From NCBI GenBank assembly GCA_019916065.1, contig CM034241.1, forward strand, positions 8,159,223 through 8,223,222: DNA of 64,000 bases, read 5' to 3'. This stretch comes from Vitellaria paradoxa. Its lineage: Eukaryota; Streptophyta; Magnoliopsida; Ericales; Sapotaceae. Positions 32,930 through 44,745 of the stretch are shown here, in pieces. Within the stretch, counting starts at the first letter, position 1. The number at the start of each line of letters is the position of its first letter. The position numbers and the translations under genes were made by a program. The notes beneath the pieces are model-generated. The model did no database searches, was not told the origin of the DNA, and saw nothing but the letters and a program-made list of their open reading frames with translations.

Positions 32930-33990
32930 TAAAAAAAATGACAGAACTAAATGAGAAAGGCGTGAAGAGTACCTAGAACGTACACATGCACACACAGACG
33001 CTGGAGAGGAAGCTGGATGGTCGCTGGTGCGAAGGAGAAACACGTGCTGGAAAATGACCCGTCCACTGTCCAGGCCCCATATATACCCCATGGCGCTCCC
33101 GCGAGCATCCAGCGGGTAGGCTGCGTCAGGGGCGGCGAAGGGGCGTGCATCCTGCGGCTTGCCTGCGCGGATCTAGCGAAGGAGCGCGTAGCCTGCGTTC
33201 TGCCTGCGAGGCTCTCGGAAAAATCTTGTAAAAGTAGATGTGGACACAGACAATCAAAACCAAAAAGAAGACAGTAGAAGAATTCATTAAAGATGTTAAA
33301 AAACTTTTAATTCCACTATACCAATACATGTACATCAATCTCTCACCCTTCATAAATTCAAAGAGTCACATTTTGATTTTCCAAGAAAATTGTCAATTCT
33401 GTGTCGGGAGGTGAAATAAGTCATAAAATTGAACAAATGCTTGTGCACGTGTGAGTTTTTGACTATAATATACATATAGGCTCCCCCTCAAACAAATCAT
33501 AGACTCAAAAAGTTAAATTTGATGTACCAAATGAATTGAGAGCCAATCTTTTTTTTTTTTTTTAAAAACACTTGGCGGCTTTCACACGCTTATGGGCAGG
33601 TAGCTATTCCTTAACAATCAACGAGTCATTAAGGGGCTTCTCACTGGTCCCACCGGTAGCCCTTTCCAAGTTTTTTTTTTTTTTTTTTTATGATGCATAA
33701 CTTTGATATGCACATATCAGGCTCCTCAACATTTTTTAAACACATCAAACAATAACCCTTGATTCGTGGAAAAGAAGAGAAAGAGATATATGCATGTACA
33801 GTCAAGTGTAATAGGAAGTACTTCAAAATTATGACAAAATTCACCAAAACACTTCGTATCAATTTACAAGGAATACGAAAATTATGAACTCATTGAAATC
33901 GATGAATTTTGAAGATTTAATGTACAGGTAACAGTATAGAAGTCATAAAATATTTTCAACTTAATCAATGAACTTCTAACTTATCTTTTA
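32930..33990 (-). other. Internal spacer between gag and accessory ORF
   Basis: About 1 kb without coding domains. It contains a GC-rich block (about 33040-33220) built of CCTGCG / GCGTAGCCTGCG words resembling the GC-rich block of the LTRs. It may act as a promoter or leader for the downstream ORF; this is inference. Confidence 0.45.
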
Positions 33991-33994
33991 GATT

Positions 33995-36133
33995 TCAATG
34001 GTGTGTACAAATGCCTACATATTTTCTTAGAGACTCAAAGCGAAGGGCATTTTGTGAAACAAAACAATTTAAATCTAACTTTCTAATCCAAATAGCTCTA
34101 CTTTTAAGACTAGTTGTCTTGACAGGTTTTTCCTCACGTTTTTGACTTTTATGAAAATTTTTTTTCTCAACAAATTTGAAATTTGTACCTCTTCGAAATA
34201 TTGGACAGTTTTGTTTTTGAAAAGAATGCGAGTTTTTGTAATAATCTTCTGAAAATTTTGAAAATGCTTGAAATTTATTCTTCACAGGGACTCCAGGCTC
34301 AGGGTTTTTTGAAAAATTTTTAACATGGTTTAAAGGACGACCATAGAGTTTGTGACAGTTTGGGCGTATATGACCTTTGATTCCACAATGGTGACAAACA
34401 GGTACAAGGGATTGGGATCTAGCAAAATGCGTATCTTTCACTATGTGAGGAGGATACTGATAGTGTTTATTCTTTTCAAAACTCTTCTTTGGTGGTGCAG
34501 CAGACTTAGGGAAGGTCTTGGGATTGGCTGCAGGTTTTAAAACAACCTTTGCTACTACTGAAGGTGCTGATGATGATGAAACAATTGTACTTTTCCCTCC
34601 AGTGTAGCCTAAGCCTGCTTTGTCTCCATGTGTTCGTTGTTAGCTCCAAATTTCTTCTAGCTTTTGAGAACTGTAGTTCATTCTTTCAATTATCTTCTCA
34701 TCACTCTTGATCTTCTCTTTTAGTTTACTGACCTCATCCTGAAGTTCTCCAACAACTTTCTCCAATTCATCAATCTTTTTATTCTTTTCTTCAAGTTTTT
34801 CTTTGAACTTTTCTGCACTATGAGACTGAGAAGTTTTGTCAGATTCCAAAATAGATATTTTACCTGTGAGCTTTTCATTCTCTGTCTTCAAGGAATCTCG
34901 TTCACTTCGAAGTTTACAGTTTCGGGTATGTTGGGCTTGTCTTTGTTTCTTCACCTTACTGTATTCAACAATTAAAGCATCATATGCTACTTGCAAATCA
35001 TTGTTGAATTCATCCTCAGAGTCATCATCTTCATGATTTGATATATCAGTGTCGCTTTGAGATCCAGAAGCTGTTCCTGCAGACGAAGAGTGAGACGCCA
35101 TAAAAGCAACAAAATTACCTTCATCGTTTGAGGATACTGATGAAGATGATTCATCTGAACTAGATTCATCATCTAATGTAGCGTTCATGACTTTGACTTG
35201 TTTCTTTTTCATCTTTTTGTTTGCACAGTCTTGAGCAAAGTGTCCATATCCATGACACTCAAAACACTTGATCTTGTTCTTCTTGTTTTCTTCCCCAGAT
35301 TCAATCTTCTTTATCTTCTTTCCTTTTTCTTGAGATTGTGACTCATTCTTGTTATTCTTATTAAATAAACCCTTCTTCTTCATATATCTCACGAATCGTT
35401 TAGCCACAAGCGCCATTTCTTTATCCGACTCCTCTTCATCACTTTCTTCTTCCACTGTCTTTAGAGCAATACCTTTTGACGCTTTGCGAGGTTTCACCAT
35501 ATTTGCTTCAAATGTTTGCAAGGATCCCACAAGGTCTTCTATTCTCATGGAGTTCACATCTCTGACTTCTTCTATTGCTGTGACTTTAGAATCAAACACT
35601 CATGGAAGAGAACGTAAAATTTTACGTACCACTTTGTATTCTGGAATAGGTTCTCCAAGGTTGTGGCATGAATTAACAATGTGACTGAGCCGGACATAAA
35701 AGTCATCAAACCTTTCGTCTTCATTCATCCTTAGTCCCTCAAACTCAGAAGTGAGTTTTTGAAGCTTGCTGGTTTTGACTTGTTCGTTCCCTTCATGTGT
35801 ACTTTGCAGAATTAACCACGCTTTTCGGGCACTCGTACAACTTGAGATGCGGCAGAATTCATTAGGGTAAACTGCAGAAAATATGGCACTCAAGGCTTTG
35901 AAGTTCCACTCCGAACTCTCTTGCTCAGTTTTAGTCCACGTCTGAATTGACTTTTGTTCGATTCTTCTGTCAACTTCATGGGTCAGTTCTTCCCATCCTT
36001 TAACTATTGACATCCAAACTTTGTAATTAATTCCCAAAAGAAAAGCTTGCATTCGTACCTTCCAGTATGAATAGTTTGAACCGTCAAACCAAGGGGGTCT
36101 AGTGCTTGAGCCTCCTTCACGTGGTGGATCCAT
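33995..36133 (-). pseudogene. gag of the non-autonomous LTR element (two stops)
   Basis: One frame of about 713 codons, without frameshift, interrupted by TGA at 35600-35602 and TAA at 34640-34642. N-terminus MDPPREGGSSTRPPWFDGSN then YWKVRMQAFLLGINYKVW is a copia-type UBN2/DUF4219 capsid domain. Then come a CCHC knuckle (CFECHGYGHFAQDC, about 35225-35266), an acidic Ser-rich stretch, a long coiled coil (about 34660-34950; LEEKNKKIDELEKVVGELQD) and a second knuckle (CHHCGIKGHIRPNC, about 34355-34396). The protein would package the element RNA. It is longer than a minimal copia gag because of the coiled coil and second knuckle. No protease DSG motif follows. Confidence 0.85.
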
Positions 36134-36172
36134 TGGTTTGGACGAAGATCTTCACTCAAGAACTTAGAGTGA

Positions 36173-36189
36173 CCTGCTCTGACACCAAT
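36173..36189 (-). promoter_or_regulatory. Primer-binding site
   Basis: On the minus strand the 5' LTR end TTTTCA is followed by ATTGGTGTCAGAGCAGG, close to the TGGTATCAGAGC site complementary to initiator Met-tRNA used by plant copia elements. Confidence 0.75.
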
Positions 36190-37048
36190 TGAAAATTCCA
36201 AACCCACATAATCACACACACAGTGAAAGTAATCACACAAGAGAATAACGAGGAAACCCTATCACAGGGAGAAAAACCTCTATTTACAATTCCACTATCA
36301 ACGGGTTACAAGACTCTACTCAGACTCTCTACGAATCACTCGCACGAATCCTTTCGTCACTCTTGCTCGAATCACTCGATAAACCCTACAAGCAGGCTTT
36401 CTGCCTCACACAGAAAGTGAAAAGAAAATACAAGACGAATTTAGAGAAAGAACATGAAAGCTCTCAATACTCAAAGACTCTTTCTCTAGGTCCCTATAAT
36501 ATGTTCTCCCACCTCTTACAATTACAGAGTTGGTTTCACATATATATAGGATTACAAAGTTGCCCTAGTTTGGCAAAATAGGAAATTGAATCCGAACAAA
36601 ATATTCATAGCTTGATCCCTCGCGCTCCTATCCTCCAGCCTGCGACCTGCACTGGAATTTTTATGCTTTAGGAAATAACACTGGCGCACCCTCGGTCTCC
36701 CATCCTCTTGCCTGCGGACCTCATTGGAATTTCTGAGAGACCTTGGCGCACCCGCGCGCCCCCTGTGGGCTGCCTGCGTGCTTGGAGCGCACCCGCGTGC
36801 TCCCCGCGCCGTGCCTGCGAGATACACTGGAATTTCATTCACGTTCCAGAAATCTGCGTCCAAATTCCATTAGGATTTGTAATCCTTCACACCAATTAGA
36901 ATTCTTCAAAATCTTGGTCAACTTGATTTAATTTATCTCCTTAATTGTTCAGAATTCTTCAAATCTTCAATTTGCATCACTTTAGGAAACTTTAATAGCA
37001 TTCCTAATTTAACTAATATTTTGATTGGATTTGCCACAAGACTTTACA
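36190..37048 (-). repeat. 5' LTR
   Basis: Same 859-bp length as the copy at 30628-31486 and about 97% identical by eye. Ends in the ACATA target duplication. Confidence 0.9.
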
Positions 37049-39125
37049 ACATAAATATAACTTATAATATAAATGAATAAAAAAAAAGATTTTATATAAT
37101 TGACCCCAACTAATTTAGGAATACAATTTTGTTGAATCAAGTTAAAATTATGATTTTATTTTAAAATATTTAGTATAACACATTTATTGCATCCTTAATG
37201 CACAATAAAAAAAGCCCGTTGCACAATTATATTGCTCAAAATCATAATTTATATGTAAGTTATTGTGGATATGTAAACTTTTATCTAATTACAAATTGTC
37301 GTGTCTGATTGTAATAGCAAATTTTGTGTCGATATATGTCATTTTTTAAAATATAAATATTATTGACAAATTAAATTTAATTTATCTTAAGATAAATATT
37401 AATTTTATTTCTAGATAAATATTGATTATCTTTTAAAAAATAAAGAATAATTTTTATCATTTTCATTAAAATAAAAAGATGAAGATAATTACTACAAAAA
37501 TTTGAAGTTATCATAATACTTCACTATGAAGATAATTAGTACAAAAGTTTGAAGTTATCATAATACTTCACTCCACCACTATAAGTACATGTAATCCTAC
37601 AGGGAAAAGATATAATTACAAACATGAAAGTAGGGGCAAGTGAACCCCTAACTTTGAATGTTAAATTGTAGTGATCGCCTTAATTTTGAATATAAAATTA
37701 TCAAGACATTGATATTCTAGTTTTATTAAAAATATAAATTGATTCAAAAATAGGATATTTTGATCTTATTACAAATTTATAGTTAATTAAAATTTTTAAT
37801 ATAAAAGCAGTTTACAAGAATTAAATCCAAATATTTTTTGTGAAATAAAGTGTATTTTTTTACAACATTGTTAAATACTTTTATGCATAATATTAGTAAG
37901 TATAACATAATAAATTCTATAAATAATAAAAATTTAATGAAATTTTTTTTGGTAACGAGAGACATCCTAGTAAACCACAGGTGCTATATGTGAAAGTATG
38001 TTCATTGATTTAATGCCATAATTTTATTTCTTTCTAAAAGCAAATCACTTCTCCCACGCTTAACTCTAATATAACTCGTTATCCTTTTATTAGATATTTA
38101 GTGCCTCTTTAATCAAAATCTTGAATCTAACTTGATTACAAAAGTATGAAAACATAAAGAGAAGAATTCCAAAAAAAAAAAAATTGAAATTTAACAAACT
38201 TAGCCTTCAATTTTGAGGTTAAACTTTCAAATTTTAAAAATGTTCAAGTTTACAAATTTCAAGCTCCAAAAAAGTTCAACCCTACAAATCTTAATGTCAA
38301 GCTCTCAAGTCTCAGTTTAAGTTAACCAATCTTGAAATCAAGCTGTTAAATCGTTAAGTTGAAGGTTTAAGTTTGTAAATCTTGAGTTCAAGCCGTTAAT
38401 CCTTCGAGTTAAAGTTTAAATCTACGAACATTGAAATCAAGCTACCAAGTCCTCGAGTCAAAATCAAAGTCAACCAATATTGAGATCAAGTCGTCAAGTC
38501 TCACGTTAAAGTTAAAGCCAACTAATCTTGAAATCAAGTTGACAAACTCTCAAATCAAAATTTCAATCATGTAAATCTTAAGATCAAATTGTCAAGTCCT
38601 AAAGTCGAAATTCTAGTCTACAAAATATTCAAGAGAAAGTCGAAATTCTAGTCTACAAAATATTCAAGAGAAGAATTAAAAGATTTTATTTTGTTCAAAA
38701 TATTCTAAAGATTGTATTCGCCCTTTCAAATTAAATAAATAGAATTTATTACCTATTCTCTATCTTAATTTTTTAGACAAGAAATAAACAAATTCTGGCG
38801 CACCTAGTAGAACCATTTTTGCCTTTCATATATTTTCTTCTCAAAAATCAACTTATTAAGTCCACTCATCCTTTCAAGCATGTAGCGGGCAAAATAAAGG
38901 ATCTCGGCATATTTAAAGGATCTCTATCATTTTTTATACTAATATGGGAGAACTACCAAATGGCTGAATAATTATGCATCTTATTGTAATTTTTTTCCAC
39001 AATTAATTGTTAGGCATTTCAAAATTTAGATTTAAAAAAAAAAAAAAAGTGCACGGTAAGGCAAACTTACATGTCATAGCTAACTTGATTCAACATTCAA
39101 TAAATATGAAAGAAACTGTGTTGAT
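37049..39125. other. AT-rich intergenic region with local repeats
   Basis: No gene seen. A 46-bp direct duplication (ATGAAGATAATTA-TACAAA..TACTTCACT) lies at about 37482-37575. A longer tandem array at 38210-38665 is listed separately. Confidence 0.45.
38210..38665. repeat. Degenerate tandem repeat of about 49 bp
   Basis: AATCTTGAAATCAAGCTG-type starts recur at about 38329, 38378, 38427, 38476, 38525 and 38573, each followed by TCAAGTCCTCGAGTTAAAG-like sequence. Earlier copies back to about 38210 are more diverged. The array ends with a perfect tandem duplication of about 35 bp (GTCGAAATTCTAGTCTACAA ...) at about 38603-38668. Confidence 0.65.
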
Positions 39126-39190
39126 TTATCCCACCTCTTCTAAAGCTTTGCTCTTGAATGGTCCATATAAAGTAGAGGCCATCTTATAAG
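39126..39190 (-). pseudogene. Continuation of the broken RUS-like exon (left side of copia insertion)
   Basis: On the minus strand, removing the copia element joins ...AHIAESY to KMASTLYGPFKSKALEE. The frame is then lost by an indel before WDKSTQFLSYLLN. See 45644-45925 for the other part. Confidence 0.4.
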
Positions 39191-39581
39191 TGTTGAAAAA
39201 ATAATCAATTGTGGACCAAATATGTTATTTGTGTGTTATAGGCTATAAAGTGGTCTGTTAAGGTTTTAAGGTTTTTAGCTTTGTAACATCTCAATTTTGT
39301 ATGGGTCTTTTAATGTGTAGATACCTAAGCCCATATTTCTATTTTATGATGGGCTGAATAGAAGTAGGGTTTCTACAGTTATTATAAATAGGTTATGGCC
39401 CCCAGGTCATACGTAAGAGTTTTCTAATCAATCTGAGATCCTATCGTCAGAGAGAATTAAGAAAAGAAACCTACATATTGGCTTGGAAGATCAAGAACCA
39501 CAAAATTACATCAATGGATTCAGGTACGCTTCCGCATTAATTTATTTTCTTGATGATTCGATATGAATTAAATAATCAACA
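39191..39581 (+). repeat. 5' LTR of copia element
   Basis: TGTTGAAAAAATAATCAATT..ATAATCAACA, 391 bp. It lacks 20 bp present in the 3' LTR after GGCTAT. A TATAAATAGG box at about 39385 is a likely promoter. Confidence 0.9.
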
Positions 39582-39582
39582 A

Positions 39583-39596
39583 GTGGTATCAGAGCC
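39583..39596 (+). promoter_or_regulatory. Primer-binding site (tRNA-Met)
   Basis: GTGGTATCAGAGCC begins one base after the 5' LTR end, the standard copia initiator-Met site. Confidence 0.9.
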
Positions 39597-40040
39597 AACT
39601 CATGTTGAATCATTGAGAACTTTTTTTTATGGATTAAGATTCAATGGCTAGGGTTTAAATTTTGGGGATTAATTTTTTAGTTCTCAAAATTTTAAAATTT
39701 TCAGTTATTTGATCTTTTTTTATGCAATTGCTGCTCGTATGCATATATATATATATATATATACACACATGCGTATACATGCTTTAAACGTGGTGTTGCA
39801 TGACAATTTATGTATACACACTGGATTAAGTTTCTTTAATGAATATTCATTCAATGTTCACGCTGGAAAGTTTTGCTTTTAATGAATATTGAATGACCAT
39901 GTTTTTTGTCTTTTAGCTATCTAATGTATATGTGAAAGGTTTTGGCAATCCTATGGATTCAGACTGTTTCGATGCTTAAAGTAGTTTTAGCGTAAAACCC
40001 TAATCTTGATTCAACGAATCAAGAAAGGGTAGTTCACGAA

Positions 40041-40220
40041 AAGCCTTGGGGTATTCGTAGACCCTTCGCGTAGGTTGCGAAACCCTTCGCGTAGGTTTCG
40101 AGACCCTTCGCGTAGGTTGCGAAACCCTTCGCGTAGGTTTCAAAATCCTTCGCGTAGGTTGCGAAACCCATCGCGTAGGTTGCGAAACCTTTCGCATAGG
40201 TTGTGAAACCTTTCGCGAAG
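40041..40220 (+). repeat. 21-bp tandem repeat in the copia leader
   Basis: Units of CCCTTCGCGTAGGTTGCGAAA or CCCTTCGCGTAGGTTTCGAGA repeat about eight times between the primer site and gag. TTCGCG and its complement CGCGAA recur, giving local hairpin potential. It is far more GC-rich than its surroundings. It lies in the transcribed leader, where packaging and dimerisation signals normally are. Confidence 0.85.
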
Positions 40221-40774
40221 GGATTTACCTTTCACAAATCTATTTTTTTTATTTCAAAAGGGCCCTAAAGAGTTTTAATTTCTTTTAATTTTAAGGGAAT
40301 TGATTTAAGGAATCAATTAAATTTAAATTTTGGTATTATTAATTTTTGGTACATAATATTCAACAATAAATTAATGGAAGCAACATGTTGCTAAAACAAC
40401 CTCTCTTGTGGAAATTATTTTATTTTGAATATTAGAAGGTTGTGTATATGTATTTATTCATGCGAGTATTGGTCGGCCCAAAGGAAGGCTAATATTTGGC
40501 AGAATTACACACACCTGTGGTGATAAACATGTGACAATTATTAGGTTTCCATGTAAATAGTGAGACAATCTAAAGATTGGCTTATTATTTGACAGGAGTT
40601 ATTGTCAATGTTTGATCACTACAACAAGAGTACCACTTACAATTAATATTACTGTCCAAAGACTTGATATTAATGTTGTGCTGGGTATCTTAAGATGGGT
40701 TTACCATTATTTGAATTTGTTGATTATTATTTTTGTTTATTAACGTGAGCATAATTTTTGGTTATTTTGTTCTC

Positions 40775-41640
40775 TATACACCTAATATGTCTGCTACTAC
40801 TATATCTGCCAACATAAATTCGATTCCTATACTAAATGGAACAAACTTCAAGGATTGGAAAGAGAACATATTAATTGTTCTTAGCTGCATGGATCTTGAC
40901 CTTGCGCTCAGGGTTGAGCAACCCGCTTCTCTTACGGCTGAAAGTTCACTTGATGAAAAGAGGAACTTTGAGAAGTGGGATCGCTCAAATCGCATGAGTC
41001 TCATGATCATCAAGCGCGGCATTCCAGAAGCCTTCAGGGGCGCAGTATCCGAGGGGATAACTAATGCCAAGGAGTTATTTGCCGAGATTGAAAAGCGTTT
41101 TGTTAAAAATGATGAGGCTGAAACAAGCACGCTTTTGTAAGGCTTGATTTCAATGAAGTATAAAGGCAAAGGAAACATAAGGGAGTACATCATGGAGATG
41201 TCCAATATTGCTTCTAAACTTAAGAGATTAAAACTTGAGCTATCTGATGACTTGCTAGTGCATTTGGTATTGATCTCGCTTTCTGCACAGTTCAGTCACT
41301 TTAAGGTCAGTTACAACTGCCAAAAGGAGAAATAATCTCTAAATGAACTCATTTCATATTGTGTGCAAGAGGCAAAAAGGTTGAAGCAAGATAGAACTGA
41401 AAGTGCTCACTTGGCAAGCACCTCTAAAGATAAGGGCAAGAAAAGAAAGAAAGAATATGAAGCTGCTACTAAGGGTCCAGCACAAAAGAAACAACAGCAG
41501 AAAATTGACAGCTGCTTCTTTTGTAACAAAACTGGACATCTTAAGAAAGATTGTGCCAAATATCACGCTTGGCGTGCAAAGAAAGGTACAATTTTTACTT
41601 TGGTCTGTTCTGAGGTTAATTTAGCTTCAGTACCTAGAAA
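40775..41640 (+). pseudogene. copia gag (interrupted)
   Basis: Starts MSATTISANINSIPILNGTN, continues with a FKDWKENILIVLSCMDLDLA capsid segment, breaks at TAA codons (41138, 41333), and reaches the CCHC knuckle CFFCNKTGHLKKDC at about 41512-41553. Confidence 0.85.
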
Positions 41641-42078
41641 CACTTGGTGGTTAGATTCTGGTGCTACTACTCACATAAGTGTTTCTATGCAGGATTGCCT
41701 GAGCTACCGAAAGCCAAATGATGGTGAAAGATACATCTTTGTGGGCGATGGTAAGTCGGTGGAAGTTGATGCAATAGGCACTTTTAGGTTATTATTAGGA
41801 ACAGGTTATTATTTGGATTTGAAAGACACTTTTATTGTACCGTCTTTTAAGCGAAATTTGGTTTCTGTTTCTTTGTTGGACAAATCTGGATATTATTGTT
41901 CATTTGGAAACAATCAGTTTAGTCTTTCATTGAATTCAAATGTTATTTGTACTGGTTTATTATCTACATATGATAACCTATACTTGCTTGATACTATTGC
42001 ATCATATAATGAAACCTTGCATGTGCAATCACGTGGTACTAAACGCAAATTAAATAAAGAAAATTCGGCGTCATTATG
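41641..42078 (+). pseudogene. copia protease region
   Basis: WWLDSGATTHIS at about 41646-41681 is the aspartic protease active site (DSG). It is followed by the usual FVGDGKSVEVDAIGTFRL and LVSVSLLDKSGYYCSF blocks. A TGA at 42077-42079 replaces the Trp expected before HKRLGHIS. Confidence 0.85.
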
Positions 42079-42079
42079 A

Positions 42080-43284
42080 CACAAGCGGTTGGGTCATATC
42101 TCAAAAGATAGAATTGGAAGACTTGTGTCTGATGGCATTTTGGATTCCCTTGATTTTTTAGACTTTGATGTCTGCATTAATTGTATTAAGGGAAAACAGA
42201 CCAAAACTAAGAGATTAGGTGCCAATAGAACTTCAGATGTCTTAGAATTGATACATACGGATATTTGTGGTCCATTCTCTATGGCTTCTTGGAATGGTCA
42301 ACAATATTTTATATCATTCATAGACGATTACTCACGCTATGGGTACCTATATCTCATTAATGAGAAGTCTCAGTCACTGGATGTGTTCAAGGCTTTTAAA
42401 GCTGAAGTTGAGAATCAACTCAACAAAAGAATTAAGAGCGTCAAATCTGATCATGGTGGTGAGTACTACGGTAGATATGACGGTTCAGGAGAACAACGTC
42501 CAGGATCATTTGCTAAATTCCTAGAGGAGTGTGGAATCGTCCTACAGTACACCATGCCAGGATCCCCTAGCATGAATGGTGTAGCTGAGAGACGAAACAG
42601 AACTCTAAAAGACATGGTAAGGAGTATGATTAGTCATACTACCTTACCAGAATCACTTTGGGGAGAAGTCTTAAGACTGCAGCTTACATTCTTAATAGAG
42701 TACGCACTAAAATAGCTGCCAAAACACCTTATGAGCTTTGGATAGGTAAAAAGCCTAGTTTGAAGCATTTTCACATTTGGGGATGTCCAACTGAGGCAAG
42801 GCCTTATAGGCCACATGAAAATAAATTGGACTCCAAAATAGTGAGCAGTTACTTTATTGGTTACTCTGAGCGATCAATGGGCTACAAATTTTATGATCCC
42901 ACACTTAGGTCAATTTTTGAAACAGGAACTACAACATTTTTTGAGGATGTTGATTTTGGGGGGAGAAATAAGGTTAGAGATATTGCCTTTGAGGAGGAAT
43001 TGGTTTTGATTCCTACTATCCTTTATGATAATGTGCAGGCTTCTATACTTGTCATTGATCAAGAAGGAAATCAGGAACCTCAACAAGACAATGTTGAACA
43101 ATCCCTCATCCAGAATGAGGTAATTATTCCAGAAGAACAAAATCAACAACCTCAAGAACTAAGGAGATCCATGAGAGAAAGGAGAAGTGCTATTCCAGAT
43201 GATTATGTAATATTTCTCCAAGAACGTGAGGAAGATATTGGAATGGTGGAAGATGATCCAATCAACTTTCATCAGGCCATGTAG
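42080..43284 (+). pseudogene. copia integrase region
   Basis: HKRLGHISKDRI starts the HHCC domain, with CINCIKGK following. The catalytic core reads ELIHTDICGPF, FIDDYSRYGYLY and SDHGGEYYGRYDG, then GSPSMNGVAERRNRTLKDMV with the DDE Glu. A frameshift occurs at about 42668. The downstream part (KTAAYILNRVRTKIAAKTPY ...) is in the next frame and ends at a TAG (43282). Confidence 0.85.
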
Positions 43285-43299
43285 GGTTCTAACTCTCAA

Positions 43300-44165
43300 C
43301 AGTGGATTGATGCCATGAATGAGGAGTATAAGTCTATGCAAGACAATAAAGTTTGGGATCTTGTCCCATTACCAGAAGGTGCGAAACCCATTGGTTGTAA
43401 ATGGATATTTAAAACCAAAAGGGATTCGAATGGTAATGTGGAAAGATATAAGGCTCGTCTTGTAGCAAAAGGCTTTACCCAGAAGGAGGGCATCGACTTC
43501 AAAGAGACTTTCTCTCCGATTTCTACGAAAGACTCTTTCAGAACCATTATGGCGCTTATTGCACATTTTGATCTTGAGTTACATCAGATGGATGTTAAGA
43601 TGGCGTTTCTTAATGGTGACATTAATGAAACGATCTATATGGTGCAACCAGAAAACTTTGTGTCGGGAGACTCAAAGAATATGGTTTGCAAATTAAAGAA
43701 ATCCATCTATGCACTCAAACAAGCTTCCCGTCAGTGGTACTACAAATTTCACCAAGTAATTATCTCGTTCGGCTTTGAGGTAAATGCTGTGGATGATTGT
43801 GTGTATCACAAGTTCAGTGGGAGTAAGTATATTTTACTGGTTTTATATGTTGATGACATATTGCTTGCCACAAATGATATAGACATGTTGCATGAAACTA
43901 AGAGATTTCTATCAAAGAATTTTGAGATGAAAGATCTTGGTGATGCATCTTTTGTATTAGGGATTCAGATACATCGAGATCGCTCTCGGGGTATTCTTGG
44001 ATTATCACAAAAGGCCTATATCGATAAGGTACTTAAAAGGTTTGGCATGCAAGATTGTAAACCAGGTGACACCCCTGTCGCTAAGGGAGACAAATTTAGT
44101 CTCAATCAATGCCCTAAAAATGACCTTGAAGTTAAGGAGATGCATAGATTCCTTACGCTTCAGTT
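43300..44165 (+). pseudogene. copia reverse transcriptase
   Basis: The longest intact frame of the element. KPIGCKWIFKTKRDSNGNVE, RYKARLVAKGFTQKEGIDF, HQMDVKMAFLNGDI, KSIYALKQASRQWYYKF and the catalytic VLYVDDILLATND (about 43848-43880) are present. A frameshift at about 44150 separates it from RNase H. Confidence 0.9.
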
Positions 44166-44745
44166 GTTGGGAGTCTAATGTATACTCAAGTTTGTACACG
44201 TCCAGATATAGCATTCATTGTTGGAATGTTAGGCAGATATTTAAGCAATCCTGGGATGGATCATTGGAAAGCAGCCAAACGAGTTTTGAGGTACTTACAG
44301 AGAACAAAGGATTACATGCTCACTTATAAGAAATCGGATCAGTTGAAGATCATTGGGTTTTCTGATTCCGATTTTGCTGGATGCCAAGATAGTAGAAGAT
44401 CCACATCAGGTTATATCTACTTGCTGGCTGGAGGAGCTATATCCTGGAGGAGTGCCAAGCAGACACTCATAGCTTCTTCCACTATGGCAGCAGAGTTCAT
44501 AGCTTGTTATGAGGCATCTAATCATGGAATATGGCTGCGGAATTTTGTCACTGGGCTGCGAATTTTGAATAATGCTGAAAGACCATTAAAGTTATTCTGT
44601 GACAATAAGTCAGCTGTGCTATATTCTAATAACAATAGGAGCTTTTCGAAGTCTAAACACATAGACATTAAGTTCCTAGTTGTTAAGGAAAGAGTTCAGA
44701 GTGGTCAGATATCTATAAGTATATTGGCACAAACTCTATGATTAC
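44166..44745 (+). pseudogene. copia RNase H
   Basis: MYTQVCTRPDIAFIVGMLGR, IIGFSDSDFAGCQDSRRSTS, GGAISWRSAKQTLIASSTMA and FCDNKSAVLYSNN are the canonical copia RNase H blocks. The frame is lost just before ADPLTKGLP-like sequence at about 44745-44770. Confidence 0.9.

Larger units (their letters stand above)
30628..37048 (-). mobile_element. Complete non-autonomous LTR retrotransposon with gag and accessory ORF
   Basis: 6421 bp, two 859-bp LTRs, and a perfect 5-bp target duplication ACATA (30623-30627 and 37049-37053). It reads on the minus strand: 5' LTR 36190-37048, primer site, gag 36133-33995, a second ORF 32926-31916, polypurine tract, 3' LTR 30628-31486. I counted about 24 substitutions between the LTRs (about 2.8%), mostly transitions, so the insertion is relatively recent. 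No protease, integrase, reverse transcriptase or RNase H is detectable in the 4.7-kb interior. It therefore depends on pol supplied in trans, presumably from a copia relative with similar gag. Confidence 0.88.

Noticed and set aside
40000..40197. Minus-strand frame encoding repeated PTRRVSQ units
   Set aside because: It is a translation of the 21-bp leader repeat; the copia element is transcribed on the other strand.
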